The position numbers and the translations under genes were made by a program. The notes under the pieces are model-generated. The model saw only the letters and a list, made by a program, of their open reading frames with translations. It searched no databases and was not told the DNA's origin. From Micromonospora tarapacensis (GTDB taxonomy: Bacteria > Actinomycetota > Actinomycetes > Mycobacteriales > Micromonosporaceae), in contig NZ_JAHCDI010000003.1 in assembly GCF_019697375.1 (NCBI RefSeq), positions 310,001-374,000 of the forward strand: 64,000 nt of DNA, given 5' to 3'. Numbering within the stretch: the first letter of the stretch is position 1; the number at the start of each line of letters is the position of its first letter. Below are positions 18,428 through 26,966 of this stretch, in pieces.

Positions 18428-19213
18428 GTGGAGCGCGAGCAGACGTACGGACGGCGACCGCGGCGACGCGGACGCAAGGTACTGGTCGGGCTCGTCGTCC
18501 TGCTGCTCGTCCTGGCCGGGCTGCTCGCCATCGCCGACCGGGTGGCGGCCACGATGGCCGAGCGGACCATCGCCGACGAGGTCCGCCAGCAGGTGGCCGA
18601 GCAGAGCGCGCAGTCCTCGCCACCGGAGGTCGAGGTGGGCGGCTTCCCGTTCCTCACCCAGGTGCTCGACGGCCGGTACGAACGCATCTCGATCCGGCTG
18701 CGGGACGTGCGGGGCTCGGTGCTGGGCGACGCGGTCGCGCTGCCCAGCCTGGACGTGGACGCCCGCAACGTCCGGGCCTCGCTGGACACCCTGCGCACCG
18801 GCCAGGGCGAGGTGGTGGCCGAGACCGTCAACGGCACCGGCACCATCGAGTACCAGAGCCTGGCCGCCCTGCTCGACCGGGACGGGCTGACCCTCGGCGA
18901 GCGGGACGGGCAACTCGCCGTCACCGCCCCGGTGGACGTGCTCGGTCAGCGGCTCACCGTCACCGGCACCGCCGACATCGTCGTCGGTGAGCAGGGACAG
19001 ATCGCGCTGAAGTTCGACGACCTGGACGCCGAAGGGCTGCCGGACGTGCCGCTGGCCCGCGCCCTGGTGAACAACTTCGCCCGCAGCATCTCGGTCGACG
19101 TGCCCCTGCCGGAGCTGCCCTTCCAGCTCACCGTGCGCGAGGTGCGCCCGCAGCCGCAGGGACTGACGGTGACCGCGGACGCACGGGACGTGCCGATCAA
19201 CTCGGTCGGCTGA
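18428..19213 (+). CDS. DUF2993 (LmeA-like) membrane-anchored lipid-binding protein
   Basis: A 261-residue protein: a basic N-terminus (RRPRRRGRK), one membrane anchor (VLVGLVVLLLVLAGLLAIAD), then an extracytoplasmic DUF2993 domain with the hallmark VEVGGFPFLTQVLDGRYERI. LmeA in mycobacteria is a periplasmic phospholipid-binding protein affecting lipomannan maturation; a similar envelope role is inferred. GTG 18428 starts the basic N-terminus. It is followed by the sulfur leader peptide. Confidence 0.85.
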   Translation: MEREQTYGRRPRRRGRKVLVGLVVLLLVLAGLLAIADRVAATMAERTIADEVRQQVAEQSAQSSPPEVEVGGFPFLTQVLDGRYERISIRLRDVRGSVLGDAVALPSLDVDARNVRASLDTLRTGQGEVVAETVNGTGTIEYQSLAALLDRDGLTLGERDGQLAVTAPVDVLGQRLTVTGTADIVVGEQGQIALKFDDLDAEGLPDVPLARALVNNFARSISVDVPLPELPFQLTVREVRPQPQGLTVTADARDVPINSVG

Positions 19214-19271
19214 CGCCGGGACCGGCGTCCCGGATGCTGGTCGGCCCGCTGGAGATATCCGGGATCGCTGG

Positions 19272-19277
19272 TAGGCT
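19272..19277 (+). promoter_or_regulatory. -10 box TAGGCT of the sseA leader transcript
   Basis: TAGGCT ends 8 nt before the ATG of the leader peptide at 19286, so the transcript probably starts at or next to that ATG. Confidence 0.45.
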
Positions 19278-19285
19278 CCCTGCTC

Positions 19286-19363
19286 ATGGGGACGCTCCTC
19301 ACCAAACGGCGCGCGGTCGACCTGTGCCGCGTGGCCACCTGCCTGTGTCGCCCCGTCATCTGA
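19286..19363 (+). CDS. Cys-rich leader peptide upstream of sseA
   Basis: A 25-residue open frame starting MGTLLTKRRAVDLCRVATCL, with Cys at positions 14, 19 and 21, and ending RPVI. It matches the actinobacterial leader-peptide type (RRAVDLCRVA...C) found upstream of sulfur-assimilation genes. It probably senses cysteinyl-tRNA or cysteine supply by ribosome stalling and controls the downstream sulfurtransferase operon. Two small hairpins follow: 19353-19366, overlapping the stop codon, and 19380-19394. About 210 nt of untranslated RNA separates it from sseA. Confidence 0.75.
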   Translation: MGTLLTKRRAVDLCRVATCLCRPVI

Positions 19364-19379
19364 CGGCGGGGCTGTTTCG

Positions 19380-19394
19380 GGCCGCCTAGCGGCC
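19380..19394 (+). promoter_or_regulatory. hairpin in the sseA leader RNA
   Basis: GGCCGC and GCGGCC form a 6-bp perfect stem around CTA, 16 nt after the leader-peptide stop. It may be part of an attenuation switch. Confidence 0.35.
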
Positions 19395-19576
19395 ATCGGC
19401 ACTCGGGGTAGGCGTACCTAACATCCCGGTGCACCCCACCGGACGCCCGGCAGCGGCGCCGTCGCACAAACCCGTGATCCGTTCCTAGCTATGGGTCCCG
19501 CGCGTGGTGCGACAAGTCCATCTCCAACGGCCTCCACGCGCTGGCTCACCATCCATCCTCACCAGGGAGTGATCTG

Positions 19577-20425
19577 ATGAGTCGCGACACCGCACTCGTC
19601 TCGGCCGAGTGGGCCGAGAAGAACCTCGACGCCCCGGGCGTCGTCTTCGTCGAGGTCGACGAGGACACCTCGGCCTACGACACCGGCCACATCGCCGGCG
19701 CGATCAAGCTCGACTGGAAGACCGACCTACAGGATCCGGTCCGCCGGGACTTCGTCAACAAGGCCCAGTTCGAGGCGCTGCTGTCCGAGCGGGGCGTCGG
19801 CAACGACGACGCCGTCATCCTCTACGGCGGCAACAACAACTGGTTCGCCGCGTACGCGTACTGGTACTTCAAGCTCTACGGCCACCGCGACGTCAAGCTG
19901 CTCGACGGCGGCCGCAAGAAGTGGGAGCTGGACGCCCGTCCGCTGGTCACCGACGCGGTGACCCGTCCGGCGACGCAGTACGTCGCCAAGGAGCCGGACA
20001 CCAGCATCCGTGCCTTCCGCGACGAGGTCGTCGCCGCGATCGGCGCCAAGAACCTGGTCGACGTGCGCAGCCCCGACGAGTACGCGGGCCGGCTGCTCGC
20101 CCCCGCCCACCTGCCGCAGGAGCAGGCGCAGCGCGGCGGCCACATCCCGAGCGCGATCAGCGTGCCGTGGTCGAAGGCGGCCAACGAGGACGGCACCTTC
20201 AAGTCCGACGACGAGCTGCGCACGATCTACGGCGAGGCCGGGCTGGACGACAGCAAGGAGACCATCGCGTACTGCCGGATCGGCGAGCGTTCCTCGCACA
20301 CCTGGTTCGTGCTCCAGGAACTGCTGGGCCACACCAACGTGAAGAACTACGACGGATCCTGGACCGAGTACGGCTCGCTGGTCGGGGTGCCGGTGGCGCT
20401 CGGCGACGAGCCGGGGGAGGCCTGA
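19577..20425 (+). CDS. sseA: thiosulfate sulfurtransferase (two-domain rhodanese)
   Basis: A 282-residue cytosolic enzyme that moves sulfane sulfur from thiosulfate to an acceptor. Two rhodanese domains are visible: an inactive N-terminal one (DTGHIAGAIKLDWKTDLQD) and a C-terminal one (VDVRSPDEYAG, GGHIPSAISVPW) with the active-site loop CRIGERSSHTW. It matches mycobacterial CysA2/SseA. The ATG has GGGAG upstream. DUF1416 starts 1 nt after the stop. The Cys-rich leader peptide suggests control by cysteine supply. Confidence 0.92.
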   Translation: MSRDTALVSAEWAEKNLDAPGVVFVEVDEDTSAYDTGHIAGAIKLDWKTDLQDPVRRDFVNKAQFEALLSERGVGNDDAVILYGGNNNWFAAYAYWYFKLYGHRDVKLLDGGRKKWELDARPLVTDAVTRPATQYVAKEPDTSIRAFRDEVVAAIGAKNLVDVRSPDEYAGRLLAPAHLPQEQAQRGGHIPSAISVPWSKAANEDGTFKSDDELRTIYGEAGLDDSKETIAYCRIGERSSHTWFVLQELLGHTNVKNYDGSWTEYGSLVGVPVALGDEPGEA

Positions 20426-20426
20426 G

Positions 20427-20759
20427 ATGACCGCACCCACCGCTGCCACCGCCGCCGGTTGCGCGGCACCGGACCAGGCCGCCCCGCTGCCCGCCGGCCT
20501 CGACCTGGAGAAGGAGACCGTCATCACCGGTGTCGTCCGCTCCGCGCAGGGCGAGGCAGTGCCGGGCGCGTACGTCCGCCTGCTCGACTCGACCGGTGAG
20601 TTCACCGCCGAGGTGGTCACCTCGCCGGCCGGGCAGTTCCGCTTCTTCGCCGCGCCGGGCAGCTGGACGCTGCGGGCGCTCTCCCGCCACGGCAACGGCG
20701 ACACCGCCGTGACGGCCGGCCGGGGCGTCAACGAGGTGTCCGTGACGGTCACCGACTGA
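20427..20759 (+). CDS. DUF1416 protein (SseC-like)
   Basis: A 110-residue protein of the DUF1416 family, found after sseA across actinobacteria (SseC, Rv0814c). The body is a carboxypeptidase-regulatory-like beta sandwich: ITGVVRSAQGEAVPGAYVRL, then VVTSPAGQFRFFAAPGSWTL. Cys12 lies in the flexible N-terminus. Its role in sulfur metabolism is inferred from strict coupling to sseA; the biochemistry is unknown. Confidence 0.88.
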   Translation: MTAPTAATAAGCAAPDQAAPLPAGLDLEKETVITGVVRSAQGEAVPGAYVRLLDSTGEFTAEVVTSPAGQFRFFAAPGSWTLRALSRHGNGDTAVTAGRGVNEVSVTVTD

Positions 20760-20781
20760 CCCCAACTCTGATCGGCCGCGT

Positions 20782-20873
20782 GGCCCGGTCCCTCCTGCTG
20801 CGAGGGGTCCGGGCCACGGGCCTGTCCGCCGGTGGTGGGCGCCGATCCGATGAGGAGCGGCGCCCACCACCGG
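20782..20873. terminator. two hairpins between convergent genes
   Basis: The first stem pairs 20782-20788 with 20809-20815 (GGCCCGG/CCGGGCC). The second is much stronger, with 15 perfect base pairs between 20829-20843 and 20859-20873. They would terminate both the sseA operon and, from the other side, the S8 protease gene. Confidence 0.75.
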
Positions 20874-20883
20874 TCGAGCAGGG

Positions 20884-23800
20884 TCAGATGCCGGTTGCCC
20901 TGGTGCAGGTCGAGGTCGGATCCAGGGCGAAGTCGAGCGTGCCGACGATGCCCGCCTCGATCCGGTGGCGCCGCACCTGCGGCACCCAGCCGTCCTTGGC
21001 GACGATCACCTCGTAGCGGCCCTTCGGCAACCACCAGGCGTACCTGCCGGTGGAGCCGGCCGTCAGGGTGGTGCCGGTGCCGGTCGAGATCAGGTTCACC
21101 CGGACGGTCGCCGGTATGCCGACCGTCACGCCACCGCAGGTCGTGCCGGTGACGGTGCCCTGGATCTTGCCCCAACTGGCGGGCGGGGACACGTTCATCT
21201 CCACCGATACCGCATCGGTCCCGTACGGCGTGTCCGAGGCGATGGCCAGTTCGCCGGCGTACCGGCCCGGCTGGGCGACACCCGCCGCCGCGGTTGCGGT
21301 GAGCGTGACGGTCACCGTCCGCGACGCACCCGGGGCGAGCGTGAAGCTGGTCGGGGACGTCTCCAGCCACGGCAGGTCCGCCTCGGCGGCGCAGAGTTCC
21401 AGGCCACCGAGCCGCTCGCTGTCCGCGCTGCCCACGAAGGAACTGGGCGAACCGCCGATCTTGTAGGTGCCGCAGGCGGCGGCGCCCCGGTACCGGCTGA
21501 ATTGCGCGTTTGGCAGGTCACGCCAGGCGCCGGCGGCCGGGTCGTAGGCGATGGTGCGGTTGCTGACCGCCGTCGACCCGTCCGTCACGCCGCCGGCCAG
21601 CACGAGCATCCCGCCCGCCGCCGCGAACTGCGAACCCCACAACTCGGTCGGCATGCCCGGCAGCGGACTCCAGGCGTCGGCCGCCGGGTCGTACCGGTAG
21701 GCGTCGGTGTACTCGGTGCCGCCCGTGCCACCGGCGCAGTAGACCGCGGCCCCGATCCCGCCGCAGGCCAGCCAGGCCACCGGGTGCGGGTAGGCGGCGC
21801 CGGTGCCGAACGAGCCCGTCGCCGGGTCGAACACCACCAGCCGGTCGGTGTCGGTGCAGGTGGCGTCGGCGCAGCCGCCCACCAGGTAGACCTTTCCGCC
21901 GAGCACCGCCGCGCCGGCCGCCGCGACCGGGGCCGGGTTGGTGGCCCCGGGCAGCGTGCTCCACGTCCCGGCGGCCGGGTCGAAGACGTCGACCGTCGCG
22001 ACGGTGCCGTCGTCCGCGCCCCATCCGCCGATGACGTAGAGCTTGCCGTCGACCGCTGCCGCGGCCGGCTTGGAGCGCACCGTCGGCAGGTCAGGCAGGG
22101 CCGTCCAGGCGTCGGCCCCGGGGTCGTACGCCCATGCCTTGCGCTCGGTGCCGGTGCCACCGCCACCACCGACGGAGTAGACCTTCCCGTCCAGCCAGGC
22201 GGCGGCGTTGTCGTAGATCGACGCCGGCAGGTCGGCGATCTCGCTCCACGCGTCGTCGGCGGCCGTGCCCGTCTCGGGTGCCGCCCCGCCGTACGCGGTG
22301 CCGGTGCGCTCCTTGCTGATCCCCTTCATCTTCTGTTCGCGCAGCGGTGCACCGTCCTGCTTGAGCAGGTCGAACTGGCCGGAGCGTTCCAGCAGGTCCA
22401 CGGTGGCCGGTGCGGTGCCGGTGTTGCTCACCGTCACCCGGGTGGTACGGGTGCTGCCGTACGACTGGTGTGACTCGATCGTCGTCGGGCTGACGGTCAA
22501 CCGACCGGCGCGAAGGGCGAAGTTGGCCCGCTTCACCCCGTCGGCGGCCACCGTGACGTCCTTCGTGGCCGACCGGTACGGGGTGCGGCTGGCGGTGAAC
22601 GGGTGGCTGCCGGTCAGCCCGGAGAAGAGCCAGTAGAAGCCGTCCGGCTTGGCCGGGTCCTCCGGGGTGGCCGCGGACACCGCCCGGTCCTCCGGTCGTT
22701 CGTCGCTGACCACCGTCACCCCGGCCAGCGGGGCACCGGTGTTGCGGTCGGTGGTGGTACCCACCACCAGCCCGCCGGGTACCGGCGAACACTCGCGGTT
22801 GACCACCTCCACGTCGTCCACCTGCCACCACCAGGCGAAGGTGCCCTTGAAGCGGAAGCGGACCAGTGCGGCGGAGGCGTTGGCCGCCGGGGTCAGCGGC
22901 ACCTCCTCGACCCGGGGGCCGCGCCGGCTGGACGTCTGGTGCCAGACGTTGGTCCAGGTGGCACCCGAGTCGGTCGAGACATCGATGTCGGCGGTGTCGG
23001 TGATCCCGACGGCCCGCCAGTCGCTGCGGAAGCGCAGCACCGGCGCGGCGGCTCCGGTCAGGTCCAGGTGCGGGGCGACCAGGTCGGTGTCCTGGGTGTT
23101 GCCGGTGCCGAGGGCGTCGCTGTCGATGATGGCGAAGCCGCCGGAACCGCCGGTGAGGTTGCCGCGCGAGCGGGGGTCGTCGAAGACCCAGCCGCCGGAG
23201 GCGGTCCGGTTGGTCACCGTCCAGCCGTCCGGCGCGCTCGTGCCGTCGAAGCTCTGGGTCAGCAGCGGTGCGCCGAACTGGCCGGTGTAGCCGGCGGCGG
23301 TGCAGGCGGCGTCGACGGGTACCGCCACGTTGACCGTGGTGGCGTCGCCACCGACCGGCACGTCGCGGGTGACGGTCTGGTAGCCCGGGTACCGGGCGGT
23401 CACGGTCAGCCGGTACGAGGTGTCGCCCGGCACGGTGAAGGAGTAGCGGCCGGTCACCGGGTTGGTGAAGACCGGGTCGCCGGGGCGGCCGGCCACCTCG
23501 ACCTTCGCGTACAGCGGCCAGCCGTGGCCGGAACCGTCGGTGATCTTTCCGCGCACCGTGACCGTCGGCGTCGCCACGAGGGTGAAGTCACGGGTGACCG
23601 CACCGCCCTCGGGCACGGTGACGGTCGCCGACTGGCCGGCGTAGCCGTAGGCGCTCACCGAGAGGGTGGTCTCGCCGGCCGGCACGCTCAGCGCGTACCG
23701 CCCGTCGACGCCGGTGGTGGCGCTGCGGGTGCCGTCGGTGACCTCCGCTCCGGTGAGCGGGTCGCCGTCGCTGTCGGTGACCACGCCGGTGATGCGGCCC

Positions 23801-25254
23801 ACCAGGCCCCGGGGTGCGTCCCGCACCGCCGCGTACGCGTCGAGGCGGCCCTCCCCGAAGACGTTGTTGTCGGCCGGGGTGCCACCGCAGGTGGTGGCGT
23901 CGACGTCCCGCGCCGTCCGGTCGAGCAGTTCCTCCGTGGCGGCGATGTCGCCGCGCAGGCTCGGTGCCGCCGCCCAGACCAGTGCGACCGTCCCGGCGAC
24001 GTGCGGCGCGGCCATCGAGGTGCCGCTGAACGAGGCGTACCCGCCGTTGCGGACGCTGGACCGGACGCTGCTGCCGGGCGCGGCGATGTTCGGCTTGATC
24101 AGCTCGGTGCCGGAGCCCCGGCCGGAGAAGCCGGCGATGGTGTTGTTCACGTCGTACGCGCCGACCGCGTACGCGTTGGCGTTGTCGCCGGGCGAGCCGG
24201 CGCTGCCGCAGGCCGGGCCGTCGTTGCCGGACGAGAAGACCGGAAACATGCCGGCCGCCCGCCAGGCGGCGACGGTCTGCTGGTACCAGGGGTCGCCCCC
24301 GTCGCCGCCCCAGGAGTTGTTGACGATGTCCGGGCGCAGGTCCGGCCGGGGATTCTGCCCGTTGGCGTCGGTGGGTGCGAGCACCCACTGGCCGGCCGCG
24401 AGCAACGACGCGTCGGAGCAGTTGTTCGACTCACAGCCCTTGGCCGCGATCCAGCGGGCGCCGGGGGCGACACCGATCTGGTTGCCGGCGCCGTCGTCAC
24501 CGACCATCGTGCCCATCGTGTGGGTGCCGTGGTCGTTGTTGTCACAGGGTGCCACGCCGCCGCAGACGCCGGCCGGGTCGAACCAGTTGTACGCGTGGTC
24601 GAAACTGCCCCCGAGGTTGCCGCGGTAGGAGGTGACCAGCGCCGGGTGGTCGTACCGCACACCGCTGTCGATGTTGGCCACCACCAGTCCCTCGCCGCGG
24701 TCGCCGAACTCGTCCCACACCTGGGGGGCGCCGATGTTGGCCAGTCCCCACTCGACCGCCGCGGTGCCGGCCCGCGCGGCCTCGGTCGTGGTGGGCCGCA
24801 CCAGGGGGTAGCTGCGGCTCGGTGTGATTCGGGCCACCTCCGGCCGGCCGGCGATCTCGTCGATCAGCGCCTTGTCGCCCTCGACCCGCAGCGCGTTGGC
24901 GATCCAGTACGCGGTGTGCGGCACCTTCCGCTCGTCGAGCATCGTCCGCAGGTCGCGCTGGGTGCGGGTGGCCGTGCCGGTGAGCAGCCGGTGCACTTCG
25001 CGGGCCCGGTCGTCGGGGTCGGGCAGCCTGCCGGCCTGCGCCAGCGGTGCGGTTTCGGTCAGGTAGACCAGGAACGTCGCGGTCGACGCGGTGCCGAGCT
25101 GGTCGAGCAGCGCCGGGTCGACGGCGGCCCGGTGCGAGACCGACTGCGGTGCCGGTGCGGCGACCGCCGGCTGGGCGGTGAGGCCCAGGACGGCGGCGGT
25201 CAGCACCGCCACCGCCCGCCACCGTGCTGATCGGGTGGATGGTCGTGTGAACAA
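20884..25254 (-). CDS. giant secreted S8 serine protease with kelch propeller
   Basis: A 1456-residue exported protein. A signal peptide (VAVLTAAVLGLTAQPAVAA) is followed by a propeptide-like region and a subtilase domain with an intact triad: IDSGVRYDHP (Asp about 195), HGTHTMGTM (His about 239) and GTSMAAPHVAG (Ser about 412). SSGNDGPACG carries the oxyanion Asn. Then come two or three carboxypeptidase-regulatory-like beta domains (about 490-650), a choice-of-anchor-J/MAM-like domain (about 665-820), and about six kelch repeats (about 1000-1270, e.g. KLYVIGGWGADDGTVATVDV) forming a propeller. TTG 25254 is chosen from GGGGAGGAACC just upstream. No cell-wall anchor is seen. Confidence 0.85.
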   Translation of the reverse strand: MFTRPSTRSARWRAVAVLTAAVLGLTAQPAVAAPAPQSVSHRAAVDPALLDQLGTASTATFLVYLTETAPLAQAGRLPDPDDRAREVHRLLTGTATRTQRDLRTMLDERKVPHTAYWIANALRVEGDKALIDEIAGRPEVARITPSRSYPLVRPTTTEAARAGTAAVEWGLANIGAPQVWDEFGDRGEGLVVANIDSGVRYDHPALVTSYRGNLGGSFDHAYNWFDPAGVCGGVAPCDNNDHGTHTMGTMVGDDGAGNQIGVAPGARWIAAKGCESNNCSDASLLAAGQWVLAPTDANGQNPRPDLRPDIVNNSWGGDGGDPWYQQTVAAWRAAGMFPVFSSGNDGPACGSAGSPGDNANAYAVGAYDVNNTIAGFSGRGSGTELIKPNIAAPGSSVRSSVRNGGYASFSGTSMAAPHVAGTVALVWAAAPSLRGDIAATEELLDRTARDVDATTCGGTPADNNVFGEGRLDAYAAVRDAPRGLVGRITGVVTDSDGDPLTGAEVTDGTRSATTGVDGRYALSVPAGETTLSVSAYGYAGQSATVTVPEGGAVTRDFTLVATPTVTVRGKITDGSGHGWPLYAKVEVAGRPGDPVFTNPVTGRYSFTVPGDTSYRLTVTARYPGYQTVTRDVPVGGDATTVNVAVPVDAACTAAGYTGQFGAPLLTQSFDGTSAPDGWTVTNRTASGGWVFDDPRSRGNLTGGSGGFAIIDSDALGTGNTQDTDLVAPHLDLTGAAAPVLRFRSDWRAVGITDTADIDVSTDSGATWTNVWHQTSSRRGPRVEEVPLTPAANASAALVRFRFKGTFAWWWQVDDVEVVNRECSPVPGGLVVGTTTDRNTGAPLAGVTVVSDERPEDRAVSAATPEDPAKPDGFYWLFSGLTGSHPFTASRTPYRSATKDVTVAADGVKRANFALRAGRLTVSPTTIESHQSYGSTRTTRVTVSNTGTAPATVDLLERSGQFDLLKQDGAPLREQKMKGISKERTGTAYGGAAPETGTAADDAWSEIADLPASIYDNAAAWLDGKVYSVGGGGGTGTERKAWAYDPGADAWTALPDLPTVRSKPAAAAVDGKLYVIGGWGADDGTVATVDVFDPAAGTWSTLPGATNPAPVAAAGAAVLGGKVYLVGGCADATCTDTDRLVVFDPATGSFGTGAAYPHPVAWLACGGIGAAVYCAGGTGGTEYTDAYRYDPAADAWSPLPGMPTELWGSQFAAAGGMLVLAGGVTDGSTAVSNRTIAYDPAAGAWRDLPNAQFSRYRGAAACGTYKIGGSPSSFVGSADSERLGGLELCAAEADLPWLETSPTSFTLAPGASRTVTVTLTATAAAGVAQPGRYAGELAIASDTPYGTDAVSVEMNVSPPASWGKIQGTVTGTTCGGVTVGIPATVRVNLISTGTGTTLTAGSTGRYAWWLPKGRYEVIVAKDGWVPQVRRHRIEAGIVGTLDFALDPTSTCTRATGI

Positions 25255-25545
25255 GGTTCCTCCCCCACGTCGTCGGTCCCGATCGGTTCGGGGCCTGGAC
25301 ATCCGCGAGCCGGGGCGCGACGTCGCGGCGCGGCCGGGGCGGTGTGGGTGGCTGGTGGTGGTGCCCGCCCGCATGAGAGTCATGCTCTTGCCCGGACAGT
25401 CGGTGATCAATGGGTGGGGTCGGTCAGTACTCGGTCAGTGACGAGGCGCGATCCTGACCGTTAGGCTGAAACCGGCGCCATCGGTGACTGTCATTGGCGA
25501 TTGGTGGGAAGTCGCAGGTCAGATCGGTGCGCTCGGGGAGGCGTC

Positions 25546-26094
25546 GTGTCCGGTGGAGAGATCCCGATCCTGGTCTGCGTCAGCTCCGACGCCACCGTCC
25601 GGCAGCGGGTGATGCAGCGGTTGGACGGAGTGGGGCCGGTGGTGATCTGCGCCGACCTGGCCCAGTTGCGGGCGATGTTCCCGGCCCCGGCGGTGTCGCC
25701 CGGGGCGCCGGGCGGCGGGTCGGGCGACGAGCCGGCGCAACGCCCGGCCAGTTGCGGAGACCTCGTGGTCGATCGGGCCGGGCACCTGGTGACCTGGCGG
25801 GGGGTGCCGCTGGGGCTGACGCGCACCGAGCGGGAACTGCTCGCCCGGCTGGTCAGTCCACCGATCACGCTGTGGAGCTACGAGCGGCTGTTCGCCTCCG
25901 TCTGGGGCGGTGCGTACCTCGGCGACACCGCGATCCTGCACTCGGCACTCAAGCGGCTCCGCCGCAAGCTGCGGACGCTGCCCGACGGGCCGCAGGTGCA
26001 GACCGTCCGCGGCGTCGGCTACCGCCTGACCGTGCCGCCGGAGGCCGCCGACGGGCGTCCCGGCGAGGCCGTCACACCCCGCATGACACCATGA
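25546..26094 (+). CDS. winged-helix (OmpR/PhoB-type) regulator without a normal receiver
   Basis: A 182-residue cytosolic DNA-binding protein. The C-terminal half is an OmpR-type winged helix: GVPLGLTRTERELLARLVS, HSALKRLRRKLRTLPDG and VQTVRGVGYRLTVPP. The N-terminal part (about 60 residues, PILVCVSSDATVRQRVMQRL) looks like a shortened receiver remnant lacking the acidic pocket and phospho-Asp, so it is probably not phosphorylated. GTG 25546 has GGGGAGG upstream. It is divergent from the giant protease, which it may control, and precedes a membrane-anchored protein by 4 nt. Confidence 0.75.
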   Translation: MSGGEIPILVCVSSDATVRQRVMQRLDGVGPVVICADLAQLRAMFPAPAVSPGAPGGGSGDEPAQRPASCGDLVVDRAGHLVTWRGVPLGLTRTERELLARLVSPPITLWSYERLFASVWGGAYLGDTAILHSALKRLRRKLRTLPDGPQVQTVRGVGYRLTVPPEAADGRPGEAVTPRMTP

Positions 26095-26098
26095 CCGG

Positions 26099-26957
26099 GT
26101 GAGCAGCTCGGTCGACGCGGGGCAGGCCCCGCCCACGGGTCCCCGGTCGCCGGATTCCGGTGCCCGGTGGCCGCGCTGGTTGATTGTGGTGACCGTGGCC
26201 TGGGCGGTGCTGCTCGCCGGCCTCACCTGGGCCTCGTCCCGGGACGACCCGCCGACCGTGCGCGAACAACGCACCCTGGCGCAGGCCGGGCCGGTGGTGG
26301 ACGGCGCGATCGGTGAGCTGGTCGCGGCGGCCGGTGCCGGCGTGCCCGCGCTGGCTCCGCCCGAGATCGACCGGGGCTGCCGGGTCACCCCGTTCGCCGA
26401 CGGTGCCACCCTGGTGCGTACGGCCGAGCTGGCCGTGCCGGTGGGCGAGGAACGGGCGCTGCTGGAGCAGGTCGCCGATCGGCTGCCCGCGCGGTGGCGG
26501 GCCGGCGTGCGGTCCACCTCCGACGGCCCCGGCTGCGCGCCGATGCGGGCGATTTCGTCACCGTGGCCGGCCGGCCGGTCGCGGACGGCCGGATCCGGTT
26601 CACCGTCGACACCGGGTGCCGCCTCGCCGGCGAGGCAGACGCCGGCGACGCGGCCCTCCCGCGGGGCCCGAGGCCGGCGCGTTGGCCGAGGCGCTGGCCG
26701 CCCTCGGCAGCCCGGCCGCCGACCCGGAGGCCGCGGTGCAGGCGCCCTGCCCCGGCGGTGGGGCGGCCCGTACCGTCCGATCGGTCGCCGGCCCGGTCAC
26801 GACGCCGCCGCCGGGCGCGCTCGCGTCGCTGGCGGGCGGCACGCCGGTGGTCGACACGCCGGAGCTGTACGCCTACCGGCGCGACGGCGTGGCGGTGCTG
26901 GTCGACCTCCAGGCGGAGCGGATCCTGGTCTCGGCGACCACCGGCTGCGCCGGCTGA
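26099..26957 (+). CDS. membrane-anchored protein of unknown function, frame interrupted twice
   Basis: After a short cytoplasmic tail a single membrane anchor is seen (WLIVVTVAWAVLLAGLTWAS), then an extracytoplasmic region. The open frame changes at the four-base C run 26527-26530 and at the four-base G run 26663-26666. Adding one base at each gives DGPRLRADAGDFVTVAGRPV and ALPRGPEAGALAEALAALG and a continuous 286-residue protein ending SATTGCAG. Cys pairs in the outer domain (DRGCRV, DTGCRL, QAPCPGG, TTGCAG) may form disulfides. It starts 4 nt after the winged-helix gene. No family is recognised. Confidence 0.65.
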
Positions 26958-26966
26958 CCGGCAGCT

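Noticed and set aside
22603..25230. 875-codon open frame on the plus strand opposite the giant S8 protease
   Set aside because: Low-complexity Gly/Val/Arg-rich mirror frame; the minus strand has signal peptide, catalytic triad and kelch repeats.
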